Assembly (NCBI GenBank): GCA_902475855.1
Contig: CABSBF010000073.1
Coordinates: 1-8,482 of the forward strand
Length of the DNA: 8,482 bases
Direction: 5' to 3'
Origin: an uncultured Eubacteriales bacterium
GTDB lineage: Bacteria; Bacillota; Clostridia; Oscillospirales; Oscillospiraceae
Below are positions 1-5,872 of this stretch, in pieces. The notes beneath the pieces are model-generated. The model was given only the letters and a program-made list of their open reading frames with translations. It was not told where the DNA came from and did not search any database. The translations under genes were made by a program, and so were the position numbers. Each line of letters starts with the position of its first letter. The first letter of the stretch is position 1.

Positions 1-218
1 TCCATTATTTATAAACCGTATTTCGTATTTTTACTTATCTTATTACTGCTGAAGTCCCATTCTTTCAGGCCGGACAATCCCCCGGCGGCACATATTTTCA
101 GGCAGGCAGGAAAGTCCGCCGAAAAGCCAGAAAGCCGCCTGTAGCCGGAAGCTACTTACTGTACAGGCAAGCCGGCAAGAAAGCCTTCCGCAGCCGGATT
201 TGCCGTATTTTTACCGGC

Positions 219-250
219 AAAAAACACAGCCTGCCGAACGGCAGACTGTG
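219..250 (-). terminator. Intrinsic terminator of gdhA
   Basis: Read on the minus strand, a stem pairs 246-250 with 225-229 and 240-244 with 231-235, with one mismatch (230/245) and a GTTC loop. It is followed immediately by six T residues (the A run at 219-224). This is the only hairpin downstream of gdhA with a proper U-tract, about 90 bases after the stop codon. Confidence 0.8.
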
Positions 251-291
251 TACAGCTTAACGAGGAAATCTTTCAGGCTCTTTTCGCAAGC

Positions 292-320
292 TGAGGGTGC
301 TGCATTTCGCAGCACCCTCA
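292..320 (-). repeat. 12-bp perfect hairpin in the gdhA 3' untranslated region
   Basis: Bases 292-303 are the exact reverse complement of 309-320, around a five-base loop. It starts 22 bases after the gdhA stop codon. On the minus strand no T-run follows, so it is not a classical terminator. More likely it is a 3'-end stabilising stem upstream of the real terminator at 219-250, or a Rho-type or weak terminator. Confidence 0.6.
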
Positions 321-342
321 CAGATTTATAAATATACAGAAA

Positions 343-1695
343 TCAGAACGGCCCCTGCGCCATCATCGCCTCGGCGACCTTCTTGAAGCCCGCGATGTTC
401 GCGCCCGCAACCAGATTATAGCCCAGGCCGTACTCCTCTGCCGCTTCCGCCGACACCTTATGGATGTTCATCATCATCTTGTGAAGCTGCGCATCCACTT
501 CCTCCGCCGTCCACACCAGACGCTCGGAGTTCTGGCTCATCTCCAGCGCGGAAACGCCCACGCCGCCCGCGTTGACTGCCTTCGACGGTGCAACGATCAT
601 GTTCTTCTGCGCCAGCAGATATTGCAGCGCATCGTTCGTCGTCGGCATATTCGCAACCTCGATGTAATACTTCACGCCATTGGCCACGATCTTCTCCGCA
701 GACTCCATCTTCACGTCGTTCTGCATCGCAGAGGGCATGATCACGTCCGCCTTCACGCCCCATGGCTTCTCGCCGGGGAAGAACTGCACGCCGAACTTAT
801 CGGCATAGTCCTGCACACGGTTGCGGTTGGAGGCGCGCATCTCGACCAGATATGCGATCTTTTCGTCGCTGGAAGACACGCCGTCCGGGTCGTAGACATA
901 TCCGTCCGGGCCGGACAGGGTGACGACCTTCGCGCCCAACTCGTGCGCCTTCTTGCAGATGCCCCATGTCACATTGCCGAAACCTGCACAGGCGATCGTC
1001 TTGCCCTTGATATCCTCGCCCTCGTGCTTGAGAACCTCCTGCAGGTAGTACATTGCGCCGTAGCCCGTCGCCTCCGGGCGAGTCAGGCTGCCGCCGTAGC
1101 TGAAGCCCTTGCCCGTCAGTACGCCGTTTTCAAACGTGCCCTTCAGGCGGCGATACTGGCCGAACAGGTAGCCGATCTCGCGGCCGCCCACGCCCATATC
1201 TCCCGCCGGTACGTCCGTGTCCGGCCCGATGTAGCGGTACAGCGCCGTCATGAAGCTCTGGCAGAAGCGCAGGATCTCCGCGTCGGACTTGCCCGTCGGG
1301 TCAAAGTCCGAGCCGCCCTTGCCGCCGCCGATGGGCAGTCCCGTCAGGCTGTTCTTGAAGGTCTGCTCGAAGCCGAGAAACTTGATGATGCTCGGCGTAA
1401 CGTTCTTCTGGAAACGCAGGCCGCCCTTGTACGGGCCGATCGCGCCGTTGAACTGGCAGCGGTAGCCGGTGTTCGTATGATAATTCCCGGCGTCGTCCAT
1501 CCATACCACGCGGAAGGTGAACATCCGCTCAGGCTCGACCATTCTTGTCAGCAGATCGACCTTTTCATACTCCGGATGGCGGTCAATGACCGGCGACAGA
1601 GAGGAAAGAACCTCCTCCACCGTCTGCACAAACTCCGGCTCGTTGCCATGGCGTTCCTTCACGCCCGCGATGACTTTTTCGACGTATGCATTCAT
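343..1695 (-). CDS. gdhA: Glutamate dehydrogenase, hexameric 450-residue type
   Basis: This cytosolic enzyme interconverts glutamate with 2-oxoglutarate plus ammonia, using NAD(P). The 450 residues match the usual length of hexameric bacterial GDH. The family signature LPIGGGKGG (120-128) holds the catalytic Lys126. Other active-site residues are Lys90 (GPYKGG), Lys114 and Asp166 (PAGDMGVGG). The Rossmann motif GFGNV is at 238-242 and NAGGV at 375-379. The ATG at 1695 is chosen because TAAGGAG precedes it by about 10 bases; the 23 extra in-frame codons upstream have no support. The sequence around the nucleotide site (TLSGPDGY, 259-266) resembles the NAD-linked C. symbiosum enzyme more than the E. 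coli NADP enzyme, so NAD specificity is likely but inferred. It lies downstream of serC-serA, whose aminotransferase consumes glutamate. Transcription should stop at 219-250. Confidence 0.97.
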   Translation of the reverse strand: MNAYVEKVIAGVKERHGNEPEFVQTVEEVLSSLSPVIDRHPEYEKVDLLTRMVEPERMFTFRVVWMDDAGNYHTNTGYRCQFNGAIGPYKGGLRFQKNVTPSIIKFLGFEQTFKNSLTGLPIGGGKGGSDFDPTGKSDAEILRFCQSFMTALYRYIGPDTDVPAGDMGVGGREIGYLFGQYRRLKGTFENGVLTGKGFSYGGSLTRPEATGYGAMYYLQEVLKHEGEDIKGKTIACAGFGNVTWGICKKAHELGAKVVTLSGPDGYVYDPDGVSSSDEKIAYLVEMRASNRNRVQDYADKFGVQFFPGEKPWGVKADVIMPSAMQNDVKMESAEKIVANGVKYYIEVANMPTTNDALQYLLAQKNMIVAPSKAVNAGGVGVSALEMSQNSERLVWTAEEVDAQLHKMMMNIHKVSAEAAEEYGLGYNLVAGANIAGFKKVAEAMMAQGPF

Positions 1696-1744
1696 GGGAT
1701 TTTTTCTCCTTATTTTTTCAATTAAAAATGTTGGTGGAGCAAAC

Positions 1745-1776
1745 CCTCTGCGGTCATTTGGCAACGTCCGCAGAGG
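1745..1776 (-). repeat. Hairpin between serA and gdhA
   Basis: A perfect 9-bp stem (1745-1753 with 1768-1776) encloses a 14-base loop, starting 10 bases after the serA stop codon. On the minus strand it is followed by GTTTGCTCC, which is a poor U-tract. It may reduce read-through into gdhA or stabilise the serA mRNA end. No convincing separate gdhA promoter was found in the 90-base gap, so gdhA may rely partly on read-through. Confidence 0.55.
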
Positions 1777-1785
1777 ACAGATGTT

Positions 1786-2697
1786 TTAACCCTTGAATTC
1801 GCTGATGATGGAAACGATCTCCGTGCCGATGCGCTTCTGCGCCTCGACGGTTGCGGCGCCGATGTGCGGCGTGCAGGAAACCATGGGATGGCTGTAAAGC
1901 GCGTGGTTTTTGGCGGGCTCCTCAGCATAGACGTCCAGACCGGCTGCGCGGACCTTGCCGCTCTCCAGCGCCTTGAGCAGCGCGTCCTCGTCCACGTTCG
2001 TACCACGGGAGGTGTTGATAATGACGACGCCGTCCTTCATCTTTTCAATGCGCTCGGCATTGATGAGCGCGCCGCCGTCCACTGCCGGGGCGTGGACGCT
2101 GATGAAGTCGGACTGCGCCAGCAGCTCGTCCATTTCGACATAGGAGATGCCAAGCTGCTCCTCGATGCCGGGGATATGGAAAATATCAAAGGCAATGACC
2201 TTCATGCCGATGGCCTTGGCCATCACGCCCAGGTGCTGACCGATGCGGCCGAAGCCGACGATGCCCAGCGTCTTACCCTGCAACTCGATGCCCTTGCCGT
2301 AGGCCTTCTTCTCCCACTTGTCCTCGCGCATGGTATGACCTGCGATGGAGAGGTAGCGCGCGCAGGAGAACATGTGACCCATGGCCAGCTCCGCCACGGA
2401 CTGGGAGGAGGCCTTCGGGGTATTCTTCACGGTGATGCCGTTTGCCTCGGCGTACTTGACGTCGATGTTGTCCACGCCCACGCCGCCGCGAATAATTAGC
2501 TTGAGCTTGCCGCCCTTGGCCTCGTCGATGTGGTTGGCACGAACCTTGGTCTTGGAGCGGACGACGACCGCGTCAAACTCACGCAGTGCGGCGCCGAGCT
2601 GATCCGGCTCATAGAACTGCTCTACAACCTCGTGACCCTGCTCGCGCAGCTCGGCCATCGCGGTTTTGTCCATTCCGTCGGTAACAAGAATACGCAT
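1786..2697 (-). CDS. serA: D-3-phosphoglycerate dehydrogenase, short form without ACT domain
   Basis: It catalyses the first step of serine synthesis: NAD-dependent oxidation of 3-phosphoglycerate to 3-phosphohydroxypyruvate, in the cytosol. The 303-residue protein has the D-isomer 2-hydroxyacid dehydrogenase layout. The Rossmann motif is GFGRIG (148-153) with an NAD-selecting Asp171, and the catalytic triad is Arg231 (NTSRG), Glu260 (AEEP) and His278 (PHIGAAT). It ends right after the catalytic domains and lacks the C-terminal ACT domain that mediates serine feedback in longer SerA proteins. A perfect AAGGAGG overlaps the serC stop codon and decides the ATG at 2697. Only 12 bases separate the genes, so translational coupling is likely. 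Another hydroxyacid dehydrogenase is possible from sequence alone, but the serC neighbour makes SerA the best call. Confidence 0.93.
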   Translation of the reverse strand: MRILVTDGMDKTAMAELREQGHEVVEQFYEPDQLGAALREFDAVVVRSKTKVRANHIDEAKGGKLKLIIRGGVGVDNIDVKYAEANGITVKNTPKASSQSVAELAMGHMFSCARYLSIAGHTMREDKWEKKAYGKGIELQGKTLGIVGFGRIGQHLGVMAKAIGMKVIAFDIFHIPGIEEQLGISYVEMDELLAQSDFISVHAPAVDGGALINAERIEKMKDGVVIINTSRGTNVDEDALLKALESGKVRAAGLDVYAEEPAKNHALYSHPMVSCTPHIGAATVEAQKRIGTEIVSIISEFKG

Positions 2698-2709
2698 GAT
2701 GGTTCCTCC

Positions 2710-3795
2710 TTATTTATGCTCTGCCTCGAATTTCTTCAGGCAGGCGACAAGGGCTTCGACGCCCTCCTTGGGCATGGCATTATAGATGGAAGCGCGCAGG
2801 CCGCCGACGGACTTGTGTCCCTTGAGGTTCTCAAAGCCGGCCGCCTTGGTGTAGGCGACGACCTCGGCATCGAGGTCCTTGTCACCGGTGACAAAGGGAA
2901 CGTTCATCAGGCTGCGGAACTCCTTGTCCACGGTGCCGTGGAAGATCTTGGAAGAGTCCAGGAAGTCATACATGATCTTGGCCTTCTCCTCGTTGATGCG
3001 GGCCATGGCCTCCAGACCGCCGAGACTCTTGAGATACTTGAACACCTTGCCGCAAACGTAGATTGCCCAGCAGTTCGGCGTGTTGTACATGGAGCCGGCA
3101 TCGGCGTGGGTCTTGTACATCATATAGACCGGGGTCTTGGGGTCGAGATCCTCACGGATGAGATCCTCGCGGATAATCGCGACGACCATGCCGGCAGGGC
3201 CGACGTTTTTCTGCACACCTGCGTAGATCATGCCGTAGTCGCTGACCTTGCAGGGCTTGGAGAGGAACATGGACGACTGGTCGGAAACCAGCGGCTTGCC
3301 CTTGGTATCGGGAAGGGTCTGCCACGTCGTGCCGTGGATGGTCTCGTTCTCACAGATGTAGACATAGTCGGTGTCTTCCTCAATGGGAAGATCGGAGCAG
3401 TCGGGAATGTAGGAATAGTTTCTGTCCTTGGAGGAGGCGGCGACGTTGATCTGGCCATACTTCTTCGCCTCGGCAATGGCCTTTTTCGACCACGCGCCGG
3501 TTTCCACATAGACCGCCTTGCCGTTTTTCAGCAGGTTCATGGGGATCATGGCAAACTGGAGCGTTGCGCCGCCCTGAATGAAGAGAACCCTGTAGTTATC
3601 GGGAATTCCCATCAGGTCACGCAGATCCTGCTCCGCCTCGTCAATGATCTGCTGGAACACCTTGGAGCGGTGGGACATTTCCATGACGCCCATTCCTGCG
3701 CCACGGTAATTCAGAAGCTCATCACGAATCTCCTCCAGAACCGGAACGGGCATCGTCGCCGGGCCTGCGGAGAAGTTAAAAGTGCGATCGTACAT
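2710..3795 (-). CDS. serC: Phosphoserine aminotransferase
   Basis: This PLP-dependent class V aminotransferase converts 3-phosphohydroxypyruvate plus glutamate to O-phosphoserine plus 2-oxoglutarate. It may also serve the vitamin B6 branch, as in E. coli. The 361 residues match the family length. The N-terminal FNFSAGPA (6-13), the substrate-binding MSHRS (40-44), GGAT (75-78), the cofactor-contacting Asp172 and the Schiff-base Lys196 in GVQKNVGPAG are all present. GGLRASIYN (331-339) near the end is also typical. The ATG at 3795 has AGGAGG seven bases upstream. A further in-frame ATG six codons earlier lies before this site and is rejected. It is the first gene of the serC-serA unit, driven by the promoter at 3842-3870. 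A small 5-bp hairpin (3818-3822 with 3827-3831) sits in the short leader, and no riboswitch is visible. Confidence 0.97.
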   Translation of the reverse strand: MYDRTFNFSAGPATMPVPVLEEIRDELLNYRGAGMGVMEMSHRSKVFQQIIDEAEQDLRDLMGIPDNYRVLFIQGGATLQFAMIPMNLLKNGKAVYVETGAWSKKAIAEAKKYGQINVAASSKDRNYSYIPDCSDLPIEEDTDYVYICENETIHGTTWQTLPDTKGKPLVSDQSSMFLSKPCKVSDYGMIYAGVQKNVGPAGMVVAIIREDLIREDLDPKTPVYMMYKTHADAGSMYNTPNCWAIYVCGKVFKYLKSLGGLEAMARINEEKAKIMYDFLDSSKIFHGTVDKEFRSLMNVPFVTGDKDLDAEVVAYTKAAGFENLKGHKSVGGLRASIYNAMPKEGVEALVACLKKFEAEHK

Positions 3796-3841
3796 GGATG
3801 TACCTCCTGTCATATTTGGGCACTTCTGCCCTGCTGATTCA

Positions 3842-3870
3842 AGTATACGCCACAAAGCACAAATAATCAA
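3842..3870 (-). promoter_or_regulatory. Sigma-A promoter of serC-serA
   Basis: On the minus strand there is a -35 TTGATT (3865-3870), a 17-base spacer and a -10 TATACT (3842-3847). Start of transcription is expected near 3835, giving a leader of about 40 bases. The 40 bases upstream of the -35 are rich in A and T runs, resembling an UP element. Confidence 0.8.
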
Positions 3871-3933
3871 CCGGTAATCCAAAAAAATTTTCAGTTTATT
3901 ACAAAAAAAGTCAACTGTCCATTTTTCCGCGTA

Positions 3934-3971
3934 AAAAGAAGCTCCGTCCCCGGCTGCACCGGGGACGGAGC
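3934..3971 (-). terminator. Strong intrinsic terminator of spoIIID
   Basis: A perfect 13-bp GC-rich stem (3941-3953 with 3959-3971) has a five-base loop. On the minus strand it is followed by TTCTTTTTA. It begins only three bases past the spoIIID stop codon and insulates serC from spoIIID transcription. Confidence 0.95.
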
Positions 3972-3974
3972 GTA

Positions 3975-4232
3975 TCAGGACTCTTCCGTGCCGCGATATT
4001 TGCGGCGCGTGGCCATGCCGCCGCGGATGTGGCGTTCGGCCTTGTTCTGCTCCAGAACGGCCTTCACCTGCCGGTAGAGCGCGCGGTTGCATTGCGGCAG
4101 GCGTTCGGACAGATCTTTATGCACCGTGGATTTGGAAACGCCGAACTTCCTTGCTGCGGCACGAACGGTAGATTGCGTTTCGATGATGTACACAGCCAGC
4201 TCACAGGCTCGCTTCTCAATGTCATCTCTCAT
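3975..4232 (-). CDS. spoIIID: Stage III sporulation DNA-binding regulator SpoIIID
   Basis: SpoIIID is a small mother-cell transcription factor. In Bacillus subtilis it acts after sigma-E, repressing some of its targets and activating others, including genes leading to sigma-K. The 85 residues are close to the 93 of B. subtilis. The helix-turn-helix spans about 22-41, with the diagnostic FGVSKSTVHKDL (30-41) and ERLP (43-46). The basic C-terminal RHIRGG (67-72) is also family-typical. The ATG at 4232 is preceded by AGGGGG at seven bases. A near-consensus sigma-E promoter lies at 4264-4292, and a hairpin (4240-4284) can mask the ribosome site in longer transcripts. The gene stands alone after ung and ends at the terminator at 3934-3971. 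Its presence strongly implies an endospore-forming host. Confidence 0.97.
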   Translation of the reverse strand: MRDDIEKRACELAVYIIETQSTVRAAARKFGVSKSTVHKDLSERLPQCNRALYRQVKAVLEQNKAERHIRGGMATRRKYRGTEES

Positions 4233-4239
4233 TTCCTGA

Positions 4240-4284
4240 CCCCCTTAGCTGTGCGTCCAGAACAGACTATGCACGCCGAGGGGG
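4240..4284 (-). promoter_or_regulatory. Hairpin masking the spoIIID ribosome binding site
   Basis: In minus-strand RNA, CCCCCU (4279-4284) pairs with AGGGGG (4240-4245), which is the spoIIID Shine-Dalgarno. An inner stem joins GC plus GUGC (4275-4276, 4271-4274) to GCAC plus GC (4251-4254, 4248-4249) around one bulged base. The loop is 16 bases. No U-tract follows, so it is not a normal ung terminator. RNA beginning at the sigma-E start (around 4256-4258) would lack the 5' arm. Confidence 0.6.
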
Positions 4285-4292
4285 AAATATGC
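4264..4292 (-). promoter_or_regulatory. Predicted sigma-E promoter of spoIIID
   Basis: On the minus strand GCATATT (4286-4292) matches the B. subtilis sigma-E -35 consensus KMATATT at all seven positions. After exactly 14 bases, CATAGTCT (4264-4271) matches the -10 consensus CATACAHT at six of eight. Spacing and location fit spoIIID, which is sigma-E dependent in B. subtilis. The predicted start is near 4256-4258, giving a leader of about 25 bases. Confidence 0.75.
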
Positions 4293-4296
4293 GGGA

Positions 4297-4953
4297 TCAG
4301 AGTCTCCAGTCTATGGGCTCAGCACCGTTCTCCCGCAGGAAATCGTTGATTTTGGAGAAGGGGCGGCTGCCGAAAAAGCCGCGGTAGGACGACAGCGGGC
4401 TGGGATGCGGCGCTTTCAGAATGAGCCGTGGCGCAGCGGCATGGATCAGGGCCTCTTTTTTCTGCGCGTGCGCCCCCCAGAGAACGAAGGCAATCGGCTG
4501 GGGAAGCGTGTTTGTTGCGGAAATAACGGCATCGGTGAAGCGCTGCCAGCCCCATCCGGCGTGGCTGGCAGCTCTGCCGCGCTCGACCGTCAGAACGGTG
4601 TTCAGCAGCAGCACACCCCGCTGCGCCCATGCGGTCAGGTCACCGCTTTCCGGAATTTCAAGGCCGGTGTCACCGGCCAATTCTTTATAAATGTTGCGCA
4701 GGGAGGGCGGCAGCGGAGCCCCCTCCGGCACGGAGAAGGCCAGGCCCATCGCCTGGCCCGGCTCGTGATAGGGATCCTGCCCCAGAATGACGGCGCGCAC
4801 GTGTTCCGGCGGTGTTTCCGTCAGGGCAAAAAACTCCCGGCCTGCCGGAGGGTAAATTTCCGCCGTCTCCCGTGCTCCGGCCAGGCGTCCGGTCAGCGCT
4901 GCAAGGCAGTCAGAAGGCAGGCGCGTTTCCCACGCGCCGAGAAGCTCTTTCAT
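4297..4953 (-). CDS. ung: Uracil-DNA glycosylase, family 1
   Basis: It removes uracil from DNA and so starts base excision repair of deaminated cytosine or misincorporated dUMP. At 218 residues it is slightly shorter than E. coli Ung (229). Motif A GQDPYH (58-63) contains the catalytic Asp60, and the uracil-binding Asn118 lies in LLLNT. The C-terminal HPSPLS motif (183-188) has the catalytic His183 and the DNA-intercalating loop. The ATG at 4953 follows AAGGGAG by a normal distance. The gene diverges from the reductase gene on the plus strand. Its own promoter is not clear: a minus-strand TATCAT at 4994-4999 is a fair -10, but the best -35 (CTGAAA) is only 15 bases away. No terminator separates it from spoIIID, so read-through is expected. 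Confidence 0.97.
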   Translation of the reverse strand: MKELLGAWETRLPSDCLAALTGRLAGARETAEIYPPAGREFFALTETPPEHVRAVILGQDPYHEPGQAMGLAFSVPEGAPLPPSLRNIYKELAGDTGLEIPESGDLTAWAQRGVLLLNTVLTVERGRAASHAGWGWQRFTDAVISATNTLPQPIAFVLWGAHAQKKEALIHAAAPRLILKAPHPSPLSSYRGFFGSRPFSKINDFLRENGAEPIDWRL

Positions 4954-4967
4954 AGGGTCTCCCTTCG

Positions 4968-5003
4968 AAGCCGCTTGACAAGCACGGCTTTTTATGATAC
5001 GAA
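4968..5003 (+). promoter_or_regulatory. Promoter of the SDR gene with an overlapping dyad
   Basis: A perfect -35 TTGACA (4975-4980), a 17-base spacer and a weak -10 TACGAA (4998-5003) are present. The -10 is supported by an upstream TG (4995-4996) that makes an extended -10. The -35 lies inside an inverted repeat, AAGCCG (4968-4973) with CGGCTT (4985-4990), and an inner CTTG/CAAG (4974-4977 with 4979-4982). The repeat could be an operator, since no plus-strand gene lies upstream that it could terminate. Confidence 0.5.
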
Positions 5004-5037
5004 TACTGTTAGAATTTCAGGAAAAGGTGGTTCTTTT

Positions 5038-5829
5038 ATGAAACGTATTGCAATCGTCACCGGTGCAAGCTCCGGCATGGGCAAGGAATTCGTGATGCAG
5101 CTTTCCAACTGGGAAAAGTTCGACGAAATCTGGGTTATTGCGCGGCGCGCGGACCGTCTGGAGGAACTGGCACAGGCCGTGCCTGTCCCGGTGCGTCCCA
5201 TCTCGCTCGACCTGACCGACCCGGAGGCGCTGGAGCATTATAAAAACATGCTGGAAAATGCGTCACCCAACGTCGGGCTGCTTGCCAACATTGCCGGTTT
5301 CGGAAAGTTCGGCCGCTACGACGAGATCCCGCTGGCCGACTCTCTGCGAATGATCGACCTGAACTGCAAGGCGCTTGTCGCCATGTCCGAGCTGACGCTG
5401 CCGTATATGCACCGCGGCGCAAAGCTGATGAATCTCGATTCTCTCTCAGCCTTCCAGCCGGTCCCCTATCTGAACGTCTATGCCTCGACGAAGGCCTTCG
5501 TTCTGAGCTACACGCGCTCTCTGGCACGGGAGCTGCGCCCGCGCGGTATCCGCGTCATGGCGGTCAATCCCGGCTGGGTCAAGACGGAGTTTTTTGACCA
5601 TGCGCTCAAAACCAGCAGCACCGCCGTAACCTACTATAACCATCTCTACGAGGCAAAGGACGTCATGGCGACGGCGCTGAAGGATCTCTACCGGACGAAG
5701 AAAGATGTTTCCATTCACGGGCTGGCCATACGCAATCAGGTGCGCCTGGTCAAGCTGCTGCCGCATCGTCTTGTCATGAACATCTGGATGAAGCAGCAGA
5801 AGCACAATAAATTGCCGGATGAGGATTGA
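5038..5829 (+). CDS. Short-chain dehydrogenase/reductase (SDR), substrate unknown
   Basis: This is a 263-residue classical SDR, a cytosolic NAD(P)-dependent oxidoreductase. The cofactor motif TGASSGMG is at 8-15. Arg36-Arg37 after the second strand suggest NADP preference. LDLTD (57-61) contacts the adenine, and NIAG (84-87) is the variant of the NNAG motif. The catalytic tetrad is Asn109, Ser135, Tyr148 and Lys152, with the usual 13-residue Ser-Tyr spacing, followed by NPGW (177-180). Everything needed for catalysis is present. The C-terminal 30 residues are basic and amphipathic (LLPHRLVMNIWMKQQ, 240-254), so peripheral membrane contact is possible. The ATG at 5038 has AAGGTGG seven bases upstream; the much longer open frame to its left runs antisense to ung and is not credible. 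It is a single-gene unit that gives no pathway clue, so the substrate cannot be named. Confidence 0.93.
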   Translation: MKRIAIVTGASSGMGKEFVMQLSNWEKFDEIWVIARRADRLEELAQAVPVPVRPISLDLTDPEALEHYKNMLENASPNVGLLANIAGFGKFGRYDEIPLADSLRMIDLNCKALVAMSELTLPYMHRGAKLMNLDSLSAFQPVPYLNVYASTKAFVLSYTRSLARELRPRGIRVMAVNPGWVKTEFFDHALKTSSTAVTYYNHLYEAKDVMATALKDLYRTKKDVSIHGLAIRNQVRLVKLLPHRLVMNIWMKQQKHNKLPDED

Positions 5830-5838
5830 CTTCACTTT

Positions 5839-5872
5839 GTAAAAGGCAGGGGCAGATGCCCCTGCCTTTTAC
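5839..5872. terminator. Bidirectional terminator shared by the SDR gene and pepD
   Basis: A near-perfect palindrome pairs 5839-5853 with 5858-5872. The GC core (GGCAGGGGC and its complement) is flanked by AAAA on the left and TTTT on the right, so it reads as a hairpin plus U-run on both strands. The right arm includes the pepD stop codon (5869-5871). The stem starts 10 bases after the reductase stop codon. Confidence 0.92.

Larger units (their letters stand above)
1..342. other. Gene-free intergenic region with several inverted repeats
   Basis: No credible coding sequence is visible on either strand. Bases 1-60 are AT-rich and the rest is GC-richer with repeated short GCCGG and AAAGCC words. 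Three cagg units stand in tandem at 99-110. Two mutually exclusive hairpins can form: 137-143 with 162-168 (gcctgta/tacaggc) or the inner 141-145 with 151-155 (gtagc/gctac). A further 7-bp stem joins 199-205 and 215-221. The gdhA terminator lies at 219-250 and another hairpin at 292-320, both listed separately. What lies to the left of the window is unknown, so 1-218 could be the leader or the 3' region of a neighbour. No tRNA or known riboswitch was recognised. Confidence 0.6.

Noticed and set aside
99..135. Resemblance to the RNase P RNA start (aggaaagtccg)
   Set aside because: Only this short word matches. The rest of the conserved core, such as an ACAGAA-type segment and the helices of the catalytic domain, is absent.
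460..1725. Long open frame (over 400 codons) on the plus strand opposite gdhA
   Set aside because: It is antisense to a complete, motif-bearing gdhA. Its His/Arg/Leu-rich composition is typical of a GC-rich shadow frame, and it has no ribosome site or recognisable motif.
3818..3831. Hairpin in the serC leader as a possible attenuator or riboswitch
   Set aside because: The stem is only 5 bp, the leader is about 40 bases, and there is no alternative structure or U-tract.
2530..3837. 435-codon plus-strand frame opposite serA and serC
   Set aside because: It is antisense to two intact enzymes, has shadow-like composition and lacks translation signals.
3796..4092. Upstream in-frame extension of serC into spoIIID
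   Set aside because: It passes through the spoIIID terminator and the serC promoter, and the extension has no family match.
4405..5037. N-terminal extension of the SDR protein, suggesting a fusion
   Set aside because: The added part is antisense to ung. The Rossmann motif begins right after the ATG at 5038, which has a ribosome site.
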